This document shows positions 53,301 through 62,179 of a DNA stretch of 64,000 nt, piece after piece (the stretch's first letter is position 1; every line of letters begins with the position of its first letter). A program made the position numbers and the translations under genes. The stretch is from NCBI RefSeq assembly GCF_900747795.2, contig NC_041394.2:344047265-344111264 (forward strand), given 5' to 3'. The notes below the pieces were generated by a model. It made no database searches. It saw nothing but the letters and a program-made list of their open reading frames with translations, and had not been told where the DNA came from. This stretch comes from Erpetoichthys calabaricus (lineage: Eukaryota; Chordata; Cladistia; Polypteriformes; Polypteridae).

Positions 53301-54041
53301 GAATTGGACATCTAAGTGGATAAGTAGGATTTTGTACTAAAGAAGTTAATTACCCACAAATCTTTAAGAACTAACATTCACATTACCGTTTTTGATTCCT
53401 TTTACTCAGTTTTTGCAGTTAACCCTTCCCATTTCTAATTTGCTACTTACTTGTCTCTCAGTTCTCTCTTCTTCAGGGGTCACCGTGTCATGATTTTTAT
53501 GTTCGGTCACTGCACACATTAGGCAGACGCAGGTCTCATCAGTCCGACAGAATATTTTCAGAACTTCTTGGTGTTTCGTGCAGAGTTTCTCTTCGAGGTT
53601 TCCAGTCGGCTCCTTCAGTATGTGTCTTTTGAAGGCTTCTGAATCCCGGTGAGGCCGCAGGTGTGTCTCACAGTAGGAGGCCATGCACGTCAGGCAGGTC
53701 TTTACTGCTCTCAGTTGTTTCCCTGTACACGCATCACAGGGCACATCGTCAGGTCCAGCGTACTGCTGAGATGGAGAGACCGCGACTTCCATGTCTTGTA
53801 ATTTCTCTATTATATCTTTTAACATTACGTTTCTGTTCATCTCTGGCCTCACGTTAAATGTTCGCCTGCACTGAGGACAGTTGTAAGCCCCCTCTTTGTC
53901 TGCCTTGTCCCAGTAGTCATTGATGCAGTCCAGGCAGTAGTTATGTCCGCACGTAAGACTGACCGGCTCCTTGAGGACTTCCAGACATACCGGGCACGAG
54001 TACTGGTCAGCGGACAGAGAGGGTTTAACTGCTGCTGCCAT
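39408..54041 (-). CDS. TRIM-like E3 ligase with three C-terminal Ig C1 domains (predicted chimera)
   Basis: Eight coding exons read in one frame: 54041-53451, 48739-48644, 48134-47901, 47819-47660, 46531-46472, 40807-40445, 40200-39850 and 39754-39408. They sum to 2,202 nt, giving 733 residues. The order is RING (16-58), B-box 1 (about 102-140), B-box 2 (about 154-184), coiled coil (about 198-360), a 20-residue linker, and Ig C1 domains (about 381-501, 502-618, 619-733). RING and B-box TRIM proteins are ubiquitin ligases; the usual C-terminal B30.2/SPRY binding domain is not seen. No signal peptide or membrane segment is visible, so a cytosolic protein is inferred, with Ig domains as the likely target-binding part. 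An ISRE-like motif lies just upstream. The 5.7-kb intron between exons 5 and 6 is the weak link: the two halves could be separate genes. Confidence 0.55.
39850..40200 (-). CDS. Ig C1-set domain exon 2
   Basis: 117 codons, phase 1-1, with [20 protein letters not shown] and [10 protein letters not shown]. The acceptor is CTTCTCTCCCAG and the donor GTAAGA. It is a clear paralogue of the exon at 40445-40807, from tandem exon duplication. Confidence 0.9.
40445..40807 (-). CDS. Ig C1-set domain exon 1
   Basis: 121 codons, phase 1-1. The C1 core is visible: [20 protein letters not shown], then a Trp-Leu-Arg, and [10 protein letters not shown]. The spacing of the two Cys and the C-x-V-x-H motif are those of C1-set domains (MHC, TCR constant, SIRP, tapasin). 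No transmembrane part is present. Confidence 0.9.
41184..41426 (+). mobile_element. V-SINE, 5'-truncated, with 15-bp target duplication
   Basis: It contains the V-SINE core (TTTCCTCCCACAGTCCAAAG, then ACATGCAGGTTAGG) and the 3' half ending GGGTTGGATAATGGATGG. The flanks 41169-41183 and 41427-41441 are both AATAGGCATCAGTTG, a perfect target-site duplication. It lies in the long intron of the TRIM-Ig gene, in the opposite orientation. Confidence 0.93.
41442..42404. other. TRIM-Ig intron, nothing recognised
   Basis: AT-rich intron. The minus strand was checked for SPRY, V-set or signal-peptide exons; none was recognised. Confidence 0.4.
42405..42930 (+). mobile_element. (TCTA)-tailed LINE, C-terminal RT fragment
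   Basis: [20 protein letters not shown], then [20 protein letters not shown] and [17 protein letters not shown], almost the same as 19918-20745. The 3' end GGGATTAATAAAGTATGTAT carries a (TATG)n variant of the tail. It is 5'-truncated, in the TRIM-Ig intron. Confidence 0.9.
43230..44560 (-). mobile_element. Tc1-like DNA transposon, inactive
   Basis: Terminal inverted repeats TTAAAGGAACACTTT (left) and AAAGTGTTCCTTCAA (right), with TA at the right end (44561). The minus-strand transposase reads [20 protein letters not shown] (DNA-binding half, about 44220), then [34 protein letters not shown] (the second catalytic region) and FILVHDNAW. At least one frame break separates the two halves. The element lies in the TRIM-Ig intron. 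Confidence 0.88.
44571..44643. repeat. (TA)n array
   Basis: About 36 TA units just past the Tc1 right end. The sequence TTAAAGGAACATTTTT that follows (44652) resembles the Tc1 end again. Confidence 0.95.
44645..46471. other. TRIM-Ig intron with microsatellites
   Basis: It holds (AT)n at 45484-45537 and (ATAC)n-like sequence at about 45550-45590. Around 44690-45300 there is GC-richer, repeat-like sequence with GAGGCGTGATGCACACACTT / GAGGCGCGACGTACACTCTT words repeated, family unknown. A short plus-strand open stretch at 45872-46154 (with [20 protein letters not shown] after a splice-acceptor-like CTCTACAG) is not recognised. Confidence 0.4.
46472..46531 (-). CDS. 60-nt linker exon, phase 1-1
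   Basis: Reads [20 protein letters not shown] when joined to the exon before it. The acceptor tract TTTCTCTTTCTCACCTTAG is strong and the donor is GTAAGT. The exon is symmetric, and no stop arises on either junction. No domain is recognised. It is the bridge between the TRIM and Ig halves, and its reality rests on splice signals and phase only. Confidence 0.55.
46650..47640 (+). mobile_element. Tc1-like transposon relic
   Basis: Plus-strand remains of a Tc1 transposase: a segment around [16 protein letters not shown]-like sequence (about 47217) and LQQDNSP followed by [10 protein letters not shown] (about 47554-47610), which match the QQDNAP catalytic region and the downstream helix. Several breaks. 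It sits in the intron between TRIM exons 4 and 5, ending within a few dozen bases of exon 4. Confidence 0.65.
47660..47819 (-). CDS. TRIM exon 4 (160 nt), end of coiled coil
   Basis: Starts [20 protein letters not shown] and ends LELVEVSET, phase 0 to 1. It corresponds to the two short exons that follow the 234-nt exon in related genes, here in one piece. The donor GTTGGT is weaker than the others. A Tc1 relic begins just past the donor. Confidence 0.8.
47901..48134 (-). CDS. TRIM exon 3 (234 nt), coiled coil
   Basis: 78 codons, phase 0-0, with [15 protein letters not shown], then [20 protein letters not shown] and DDHIHFLK. Both the length and the H-I-H-F-L end are signatures of this exon in the TRIM family. 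The donor is GTGAGC. Confidence 0.93.
48209..48362 (-). other. possible extra exon in TRIM intron 2
   Basis: After an acceptor-like TTTCTGTTTAG, the minus strand stays open for about 50 codons ([20 protein letters not shown], then [20 protein letters not shown]) and stops. It would be in frame with exon 2. No clear donor is present, so it could be an alternative last exon, part of a lost paralogue, or chance. Confidence 0.25.
48644..48739 (-). CDS. TRIM exon 2 (96 nt), coiled coil
   Basis: 32 codons, phase 0-0, with sequence [20 protein letters not shown]. The acceptor is TTCACTCAG and the donor GTGAGT. A 96-nt second exon is the standard size in TRIM16/TRIM25-like genes. Confidence 0.9.
48870..49090 (+). 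mobile_element. possible LINE RT relic
   Basis: [10 protein letters not shown] resembles the PGPDGF-type motif at the start of LINE reverse transcriptases, and the following sequence ([16 protein letters not shown]) fits loosely. It is too degraded to assign. Confidence 0.25.
49230..49312 (-). mobile_element. LINE 3' UTR fragment
   Basis: Its reverse complement matches the 3' UTR of the LINE at 54240-56136 (CTGGCCATCGGACCTTACT, then TTCTATGTTAA). Confidence 0.7.
49313..50235. other. TRIM intron 1, nothing recognised
   Basis: No coding sequence or named repeat; a T run lies near 49785. Confidence 0.4.
50236..50385 (-). mobile_element. (TCTA)-tailed LINE, 3' end with long array
   Basis: (GATA)n from about 50243 to 50331, then ACTTTATTAATCCCAAGGGG, the minus-strand version of the same LINE tail as at 19918. 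Confidence 0.85.
50545..50900. mobile_element. Tc1-like MITE or end fragment
   Basis: It starts TAGTGACATGCAAAAGTCTG, a typical Tc1-family end. The right end near 50855-50866 (TTTTGACCAGAT) is partly complementary to the inner left end. There is no coding part. Confidence 0.4.
51091..51223 (+). mobile_element. V-SINE 3' fragment with 11-bp target duplication
   Basis: CTGCGGTGGGTTGGCACCCT through GGGTTGGAAAATGGATGG and (GGAT)n. The flanks 51080-51090 and 51224-51234 are both AAAAAATAAAT. Confidence 0.92.
51325..51905 (+). mobile_element. solo LTR-like repeat
   Basis: GC-richer than its surroundings, with GGGGCTTGTAGTTCAGTAGG-type sequence, a purine-rich tract before GGGAGAATGG and an AATAAAATATCTTTTGAACC segment as in LTR polyadenylation regions. 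It ends near GGTTACAATAG. No internal region is attached. The superfamily is uncertain and the copy is old. Confidence 0.4.
51906..53450. other. TRIM intron 1, no supportable gene
   Basis: T run at about 52402-52416 and A run at 52761-52777. A short plus-strand stretch (52984-53193) might be a very old pol-like fragment, but the similarity is too weak to call. Confidence 0.35.
53451..54041 (-). CDS. TRIM exon 1: RING and two B-boxes
   Basis: 197 codons from the ATG at 54041 to a GTAAGT donor in phase 0. The RING ligands are C16, C19, C31, H33, C36, C39, C55 and C58 ([20 protein letters not shown] starts the domain). B-box 1 runs from CDACTGKQ and B-box 2 from [12 protein letters not shown] to HKNHD. 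All zinc ligands are present, so ligase activity is plausible. The layout is that of the TRIM16/TRIM25/finTRIM group. Confidence 0.93.
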
Positions 54042-54088
54042 CGTGATAGACGATGCAATCTGACACGCAGGCCTCTACTTCCAAAAAA

Positions 54089-54102
54089 TGAAAGTGAAAG
54101 TA
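54089..54102 (-). promoter_or_regulatory. ISRE/IRF-binding-type element
   Basis: GAAAGTGAAAGT on the plus strand (54090-54101), about 50 bp upstream of the TRIM start codon. Two GAAA half-sites spaced by two bases are the core of interferon-stimulated response elements and of the IRF sites in the interferon-beta promoter. A CTTCCG (ETS-type) site follows at 54109-54114. It suggests interferon-induced transcription. The transcription start is not defined, so it might lie in the 5' UTR. Confidence 0.6.
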
Positions 54103-54380
54103 ACTCTACTTCCGTAGTGTAAAAGAATTCATGCACACGCGCTGTTATGCCGTATGCACTTTATTAAATGTCAACGTGATTTATAATTTTATTTTTTGCC
54201 GTTTTTCCAAAGAACAGAGAGAGTGAAAGTACTGGAGTGTATTAATGGGCCGGTCGATTCGTGTCTGTCGTCTCGTGTTTCGAAGCGCCACTTCCAGGCT
54301 TGTTTCAAATGATGACCCCGATTCTCTTGATTCATTAACACAACGTCTGACTTGTATTTCAGAATGGATTAATAGTAACT

Positions 54381-54508
54381 TCCATCCATCCATTTTCCAA
54401 CCCGCTGAATCCGAATACAGGGTCACGGGGGTCTGCTGGAGCCAATCCCAGCTAACACAGGGCACAAGGCAGGAACCAATCCCGGGCAGGGTGCCAACCC
54501 ACCACAGA
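54381..54508 (-). mobile_element. V-SINE, 5'-truncated (first of a pair)
   Basis: Minus-orientation 3' half of V-SINE, from CTGTGGTGGGTTGGCACCCT to the (GGAT)n end. It is preceded and followed by AATAGTAACT (54371-54380 and 54511-54520). Confidence 0.92.
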
Positions 54509-54520
54509 TGAATAGTAACT

Positions 54521-54885
54521 TCCATCCATCCATTTTCCAACCCGCTGAATCCAAACACAGGGTCACGGGGGTCTGCTGGAGCCAATCCCAGCCAACACAG
54601 GGCACAAGGCAGGAAACAATCCTGGGCAGGGTGCCAACCCACCGCAGGACACACACAAACACACCCACACACCAAGCACACACTAGGGCCAATTTAGGAT
54701 CACCAATCCACCTAACCTGCATGTCTTTGGACTGTGGGAGGAAACCGGAGCGCCCGGAGGAAACCCACGCAGACACGGGGAGAACATGCAAACTCCACGC
54801 AGGGAGGACCCGGGAATCGAACCCAGGTCCCCAGATCACCCAACTGCGAGACAGCAGCGCTACCCACTGCGCCACCGTGCCGCCT
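54521..54885 (-). mobile_element. V-SINE, full length (second of a pair)
   Basis: On the minus strand it begins GGCGGCACGGTGGCGCAGTG, has the polymerase III A/B boxes of its tRNA-derived head (GGTTCGATTCCCGG near 54812), the V-SINE core (TTTCCTCCCACAGTCCAAAG) and the (GGAT)n tail. It is flanked by AATAGTAACT at 54511-54520 and 54887-54896. Confidence 0.95.
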
Positions 54886-56136
54886 GAATAGTAACTTTCT
54901 CAAGCTAAATAAAGATAACACTGAAATCTTAGTGATTGGCAATAATGGATACAATGAGGCTATTAGAAATAAACTGGATGCATTAGGATTAAAAGTCAAA
55001 ACGGAGGTAAAAAGCTTAGGGGTAACCGTTGATTGTAATCTGAATTTTAAATCGCATATTAATCAGATCACTAGGACAGCATTTGTTCACTTAAGAAACA
55101 TAGCAAAAGTAATATCTCTTATATCATTGAAAGATGCTGAGAAATTAGTTCACACGTTTGTTTTCAGTCGACTAGATTACTGCAACGCAATCCTCTCAGG
55201 AATACCCAAAAAAGACATAAATCGTTTGCAACTAGTGCAGAATGCAGCTGCTAGAATCCTTACCAGGAAAAGAAAATCCGAGCACATTTCTCCAGTTTTG
55301 ATGTCACTACACTGGTTACTTGTGTCATTCAGAATTGACGTTAAAATTCTGCTTATGGTTTATAAAGCCTTAAATAATCTCGCCCCATTTTATATATCGG
55401 AATGTCTGACATCTTATATTCCAAATCGTGACCTTTGATCTTCAAATGAGTGTCTCCTTAGAATTCCAAGAGCAAAACTTAAAAGAAGTGCTGAGGCGGC
55501 CTTCTGCTGTTATGCACCTAAAATCTGGAATAGCCTGCCAATAGGAATTTGCCAGGCTAATACAGTGGAGCATTTTAAAAAACTGCTGAAAACACATTAC
55601 TTTAACATGGCCTTCTCATAACTTCACTGTAATTTAATGCTGATACTCTGTATATCCAATTCATTATAATAACTATTCATGGTGGCTCTAAAATCTGTAC
55701 TAACCCCTACTCTCTCTTCTGTTTCCTATTCTGGTGTCCTTTTGGTGGTGGTTACTCAAAGCACTGTGATGTTCCAACAGTGATGGATTAAAAGCCAGAA
55801 GTCTGCATGACCATCATCATCAAGTGACTCCGTGAGAACCCTAATTACAAAGAGGACTATTTCATTTATGTTAGGTAGAATGCCCAGAGGGGACTGGGCG
55901 GTCTCGTGGCCTGGAGCACCTGTAGATTTTATTTTTTTCTCCAGCCGTCTGGAGTTTTTTTTTTTTTTTTCTGTCCCCCCTGGCCATCGGACCTTACTCT
56001 TTTTCTATGTTAACTAATGTTGTCTTATTTTAATTTTTTATTTTGTCTTTTATTTTTCTTTTCTTCATTATGTAAAGCACTTTGAGCTACTTTTTGTATG
56101 AAATTGAGCTATATAAATAAATGTTGTTGTTGTTGC

Positions 56137-57709
56137 TCCTGTCACGTGATCTTGATCCACGCTAGCCCCATGACGTCACTGACACTGCCACACTCAGGAG
56201 ACTATTTGGTCCGCCAGTCAATTTTGGATCTTCCTCAGCTCAAAAGTAAAAGCAATAACCCTTTAGCATATCCGCAGAGTACCGAGATGAGTTTGAACAC
56301 TGCAGGTCTCTACAACTATAAAGATATTTAAAACATATATTTATGTAATATTTTTTTGCAGTAATTCCTGAATATTATTAAGCCCCCGAACTAAATGTTG
56401 GTTATAACAAAGCATCATTATTATAGCTGTCATGTTTCTGAAGGTCCTCTTTGCATGGTCTGTTGTCTGTCTTCCTTATAATTTCAGATTGGCTTGATGA
56501 TGTGGAGATCAGGGCTCTGTCAGGTCATAGGATCTGTTGCAGAATTTCCTGTTCCTCTTTATCTGCTTTTGGCCGTGTCTTTGTGGTTATTGTTATGCTG
56601 CAGAATTAAGTTGGGATCTGGTATCATGTTATTACACGATGGATAAATATCTGCCAGTCCTTAGTCTTGTCTGTTTGTTTGAGCCTCTGCAGAAGAACTT
56701 GGCCAGCACCTCTGAAAACAGCTGTCTGGTTTTAGAGACCTTGATGACGCAGGATGATCACCTTGTGTCTTGTTCCTAGGCTCACTTGTGTCATAGTGCA
56801 GAATTTACATGTTGAACCATCACAACTACCACAACCTCCTCTCCTCTCTTTGGTTTGGTTGTCCCTATGCAGTTTTATTTCTTTTACACAGCTGTTTTAG
56901 TCATAGTTCTTCATTGCTTTCGACCTCCACATGATGTCATTGATTTTTCGCACTTGTTTGTTATATTTGCTTAATACAGCACTGAACTACATGCCTATAA
57001 AAATCTATGTTACTCTATTAACTTAGGTCTTTCTTTAATAAATAAAATAAAATATTTATTTATTCATTTATTTGTGAAGACTTTTTAAATCTTGTAATTA
57101 TTGGTGTTATAATTTGCATACACAGTATATTTTCTTTACCAAGTACATATTCTAACACTACGTCTGCCCTTCCCAATGATACATAGGCTTGGTGTCTTCA
57201 ATAATTGATATGTATGCTATGAATTTTTATTTGAAAACAGTGAGCGCAGAGAAATAGAATCTTGTTTTTGTACTGCTTTAAAGCAGTGAAAAGTGACATT
57301 TTTGCTTGTAGATATCTCATAACATTTTTTTTCTGGATGCTCCTGAGACATTCACTGACACGTTTTGGAAGATTATCAAATCACCTATGGAAATAAGAAT
57401 AACATTCAAAGTGCATTTTTTGGTACAAATGTCACTGAGTTGCAACATATTCTGCTGTGACATATGTATACAACATAACTAATTCTTTAGCTGTAGAAAA
57501 CTCTGAAAGAGAACTGTGTGACCTTTATTTTGAGGAATAGAACATGATTTTAAGTGAAGGATAATGATGTTATAGCCAATTAAATAAAGTAGCAGAAAGC
57601 AGATTCTGTCCTAGTCCATCCATTTGTTCAGAACAAGTTAATCAAATTTATTATTCCCACTATCACAAATAGCTGCTATTGTAAATAAATGCTCAAACCT
57701 GAAACCATA
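56137..57709. other. intergenic, no supportable gene
   Basis: GACGTCA (CRE-like) near 56172. Sequence near 56690-56770 (CTGAAAACAGCTGTCTGGTT) might be an old DNA-transposon relic. No coding motif was found. Confidence 0.35.
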
Positions 57710-59286
57710 CACTACCAGTCAAAAGTTTTAGAACAACTCAGTTTTTATCAGTTTTTAAGGAAAAGCACACAGTTTAATGTCTTAACGTTTCAGGAAGTCA
57801 AGACATGGAACAAATAAACAATAGCAAATAAAAATAAGCCAAACAATCATTAAGTTCACAGAATTTTATTAAAATTTTTGATTTGTGAAAGTAGCCACCT
57901 TTAGCTGATATAACAACTAAACTGTGGTAACCGTTTTGATTCAGAATGCCAGTCATTCTGTGCAAGTCACTATCTTTGCCTACAGAAAAACAACTTCCTC
58001 CTCCATGTTTGACAGTTGGTGTCACACACTGAGGAACCTTTCACCAACTCAACAGTTTACAAACACTCTGCATCAGTGATTTCAAATTTTGATTTTTTTT
58101 TCAAGTCTGCAATAGTCAACTGCCATTATTTCAAGGTTCTATTTTGTCCTTTAAAAAGATGACTTTCTTACTGCCACTCACCCTGTCAAACCAGCAGCAC
58201 AAAGTCTCTTCTTCACAGTAGAAACTGAGACTTGCTTTTTATGACCTGCACTGTTAAGCTGTGTTTGAAGCTGTTGTGCTGTGAGGCGCCTGTGATTAGC
58301 TAAGCTGGTGATCCTCAGAAACTTGTCTTCTGATTGGGCTGTGACTTTGGGTCTGCCAGATCTACTCCAATCAGAGTTGCTCCCAGTTTACAATTGCCTT
58401 TGGATTGCGTAGGACAGCGTTTCTCAACCTTTACGTATTTGCAACCTGAGTTTTCATAACAGTTTTAATCGCACCCCCCCATTTTTTTTTGAAAGGAGCC
58501 AACTAATACCAATTTGTTCTTTTTTAATTAATGATGTATTATAGATGCATATTTTATTATACCTACTTAACTTTTATCGACATTTATCTAACTCTATATT
58601 TATTTTTCTAGTATCAGAATGTAGTTTAAGTTAATTTGTTTTGGTTTCAATAGATGTATTTTTCATATTTTCGATTCTTGTTTTCTTTTTTTCACATCTT
58701 CATGCCCCCCTTTTTGTTACTTTGTGCCACCCTAGGGGGGCCTGCCCAACAGATTGAGAACCACTGTCGTAGGTCACTACTGTACTCGCCAACACTTTGC
58801 TTTTTTTTTTTTTTTTGCAATTTCTCTAAATGAAAGGCAAACACTTTTAAGGGTAATAAGGCTTTGTCTCATTTCATTTGTTAATTTCCATTTTCTTGGC
58901 ATTATACAGTGTATTATTGTCCAAGCTGTACTTCAGAGGGTGCAATAACACAGTCTGTTCCAACTCTTCTTTAAGACACACAGGGGGGGTTTAAGTAATC
59001 AACACAAGATGGGACACCGGTGCAAATTGTTTGTTTGTTTCAACTTACAAGGCTTAACTTATTTTAATTACTGAAGGACATCTGTAGATAGTCATCTATT
59101 AGGTGCTCCAGGATGAAGGCCCATTTGTAATATTTTGAAATTTCCCTTTTTCAGTTTTTGTTAACATAAACACGCAGTTTACTGCTTACCTTTTGATCAT
59201 TTTACATAGTTTATTGCATTTCAACTGATTAAATTAGAAGAAAAACTGGAAAAACTGAGGTGTTCTAAAATATCTGACTGGTAGTG
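57710..59286 (-). mobile_element. Tc1-like transposon, inactive, carrying a hAT MITE
   Basis: The ends are inverted: CACTACCAGTCAAAAGTTTT (left) and ATATCTGACTGGTAGTG (right), with TA at 57708-57709. The minus strand keeps transposase words TPTVKHGGGS (about 58020), SPGLTGxAARKS-type and RSGRPKVTAQSEDKFLRITS (about 58340-58290). Large parts are missing or shifted. A 352-bp MITE is inserted at 58415-58766. Confidence 0.85.
58415..58766. mobile_element. hAT-type MITE nested in the Tc1 element
   Basis: The ends CAGCGTTTCTCAACC and ATTGAGAACCACTG are imperfect inverted repeats of the common CAGTGGTTCTCAA type seen in hAT MITEs. The 8-bp flanks GCGTAGGA and TCGTAGGT match at six positions, as expected for a hAT target duplication that has aged. 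No coding part. Confidence 0.75.
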
Positions 59287-60035
59287 CATATTACACATTA
59301 ATCATTTGAAAGCACAACTACTGGCCTTATAATATTTAGAGAAGACTCTTGCTACTTACAGCACACTTGCAATAGGACCATTCCTATGCAATTTCACAAC
59401 CTGAACTGATGTAGGAATATGCTTGAATAAGTATTTGTTCATTGTTCTTCAAAAAAAATATTTCTGCTGTTAGACTGTCTGACTGAATCCTGACTGAATA
59501 CTATTCAGCTCCGTTCCCACCACTCATCTTCTGCTAGTTGTACACACCCCATCAATAAGTGTTCCACTCTCCAGTGCACAGCAGCAGGTGGCACCTGTGG
59601 GAACAGCATGTGCAGTAGCATGGCGAGTTCAACGTGTGCTGCCTAACTGTAAAGCACGTTCAGCCACAATATTATCTTATTTAAAAAAAGAACCTACTGA
59701 CAAATACTATAAGGATAATGCAAAAGAGCGAAGATGAGCTTAATACAAAATATTAAAAAATCACGAACAGTGCATTTGCCTTGTCCGTGTTCCCATCTAG
59801 CACCTGAACCCTGATTGTTTGAGTCTAGTCATTATGCCCACTCCATTCCAAACATCCTTCATATTATTCTATTGAGATACCTGATATTATAAACATAACA
59901 TGGTACCAAAATAATGTTTGAAAATATCTTCCCCCCCTTCTCTGTGCAAATATCTTAATCATAGATGCTGTTTCTGTAGTTTCTGCTACTATCCGTTCAT
60001 TTCTTCCATGCTGTTTCTCTTCTTGGTATCCTCAC
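59287..60035. other. intergenic, nothing recognised
   Basis: No gene or named repeat. Confidence 0.4.
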
Positions 60036-60039
60036 GAGA

Positions 60040-60775
60040 CACTTAGTGCCACTGCTCTACTGCCAAATTGTTTGCCTGCCTATGGAAATGTCATCTCAGA
60101 TAAAGGAGCACTGGAATCATCAGGTAGGAGGGTCCTTTCATCTGACTGGTCGTCCCAGCACTGATTCAGCTGTGGAATGGCTAATAGGGAGGAGGCACCT
60201 TGTTGGTCGAGGTCTCCAGGACTCTACTATATCTGGCTTGTCTGACTCCATTTTTAAAATCTTACATTGATTCTACAATTAGCTGGTGTAGATATTGGTG
60301 TTTTTCATTTATTTTTATTAGTTTCTACTTTGTTTTTGATGTATTTGAACAAATCATTATCCTCATATGTAATTGCTCTATATTTAGTGAGTGGTATAAT
60401 CTATTTTTGCATTTTGCTTTGAAGTTAATACTGTTGTATTATATTTCTGAGGTAGCAATGATAGCAAAGGTAGCAATGATAGATTGGCCATCCAGCTCTG
60501 TGAAGAGGATTACTTGTGTTATGTTTTGTGTATTGTGTTTACCACATTTTTGACACCCATTGCATGCACGACCTACCTTGAAGAGGGTCTCCCTTTGAAT
60601 TGCTTTTCCCAAGGTTTCTTGTATTTTTACCCTACAAAAGTTTTTTTGGGGAGTTTTTTCTTATCTTCTTAGGAAGTCAGGACTATGGGGCTGTCAAAAA
60701 ACAGGGCCTGTTAAAGCCCATTACAACATTCCTTGTGTGATTTTGGGCGATACAAGTAATACATTGTTGTTGTTG
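60040..60775 (+). mobile_element. LINE 3' UTR (L2-like) with (TTG)n tail
   Basis: It contains TTGCTTTTCCCAAGGTTTCT, then TTTTTGGGGAGTTTTTTCTT and GGGCCTGTTAAAGCCCATTA, and ends ATACAAGTAATACATTGTTG with TTG repeats: the typical 3' UTR of fish L2-like LINEs. The first half matches 29740-30075. Confidence 0.7.
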
Positions 60776-60799
60776 TAGTCTATAATAACATAATTATAG

Positions 60800-61835
60800 A
60801 GCCTGGATACACTGTGAGAGAGTTCCCCTAGCATGTCCCAGAACTGAATCAGGCAAAGGTAGAACTCAAAATTTAAAAAAATGCTACACCTTGGGATCAT
60901 CGAAGAAATTCATATTCCCTGGTCTAGTCTTATTGTTTTGGCCCCAAGACCCTACATTTCCTGGAAGTTTTGTAACGACTTTCAAGGCTTAAGTGAGGTC
61001 TCAAAGTGTGATGCCTACCTAGGGTGGATTATTTACTCAAGTACCTTCGCTAAGATTGTTACTCAACCACCTTAGATGTGACTAAGGGATATTGGCAGAT
61101 TCCTTTGACAAAGTCAATGAAAGAAAGAAAGTGTTCAGCACCATTAGGGACACTGGCAGTAAAGTGCCCATTCCATTGGGCTGCACAGAGCCCCAACAAC
61201 ATTTTAACATCTGGTGGACATGCTGCACCATTCCCATATTGCTTGTAGTGCTGCCTACATAAATTAATTTTTCCTGCACCTGGAAAAACTATGCAAGCAG
61301 GTCCTGAGCATCCTCCAGGCCATCATATTGGCTGGGATGCACATCAATCCCAAGAAATGCTACTTTGTACTTACCAAAGTGAAATACTTGTGGTATATGG
61401 TTTGTCAGGGGACAGTCAAACTGCATTGCTCTAAGGCTGCAGTCACACAAAACTGGTCTCAAACAAAGAAGTGCAGTCCTTTCTTTGGCTTGTGGTGTAT
61501 TAACTGTAATTTAATTCCCCAGTGCTCTGAAAAAGTGGCACTTCTTACATAACTAACGCAAAACTGTTCCCCTAACTAGGTGGTGTGGACTGGCACAGCC
61601 ATAAATATATTCCAACACCAGAAAATGGTCATTAGTTACTTATGTTCATTGTCTGAGATCTCTCAAAACCTTTCATCTTCTAGCCTGACACATCTGATAT
61701 TGGCTTGGATACTTCTTCTTGGGATGCACGTTTACCCTGATGATGTTATAAACACTCCTTCAGTGGATGGCCATCCACAAAGATGGCAACATTAGCTTAA
61801 TACACTGGTTTCCAGACCTACAGCCCTACAAGTTT
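60800..61835 (+). mobile_element. Ty3/gypsy pol fossil (RT to RNase H)
   Basis: Plus-strand pieces of reverse transcriptase and RNase H are in normal order (RT front near 60870-61080, RT back near 61330-61420, RNase H end near 61790-61835). Old, several breaks, no LTRs recognised. Confidence 0.75.
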
Positions 61836-62179
61836 AAGGTAGTACATTGCAAAGGTATGCTTTATTCCATGATGACAATCTCTCCTGGGTACATGACATC
61901 ACAGTCAGGTTTGAGGACCTGTGTAACATGTCACACATGAAGAGGGAGCTGCGTTGGAGGCTCAAAAACAGATGATGTAGCAAGAATAGCATTAGCATAT
62001 AATAGCCCATGTCAACATACCTTGCATTTGTATGGTTGAAAGTCCAAGATCTAGCATGTGACCCTAGGGTTAATTTTCTCATAGGTCTCAGGCCACTGTA
62101 ACGGCACATGGTTAGACACCAGGGTAAATTCCCACCTGAAGAGTTAGTAACTCAAATGAGTTATAGCCATCGACTGTCT

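Larger units (their letters stand above)
54240..56136 (+). mobile_element. L2-like LINE carrying two V-SINEs
   Basis: The RT C-terminal half reads [20 protein letters not shown] (54315-54375), is interrupted by two V-SINEs, and resumes [20 protein letters not shown] (54897) and on through FVFSRLDYCNAILSG, LQLVQNAAARILTRKRKSEH and SLHWLLVSFRIDVKILLMVY. A stop ends that frame at 55436, and similarity goes on (APKIWNSLP near 55520). The 3' UTR ends GAGCTATATAAATAAATG with a (TTG)n tail. It lies just upstream of the TRIM start, in the opposite orientation, and the TRIM promoter region abuts it. Confidence 0.9.

Noticed and set aside
54181-54681. Minus-strand open frames with Cys/Trp-rich repeats
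   Set aside because: They are translations of the two V-SINE copies.
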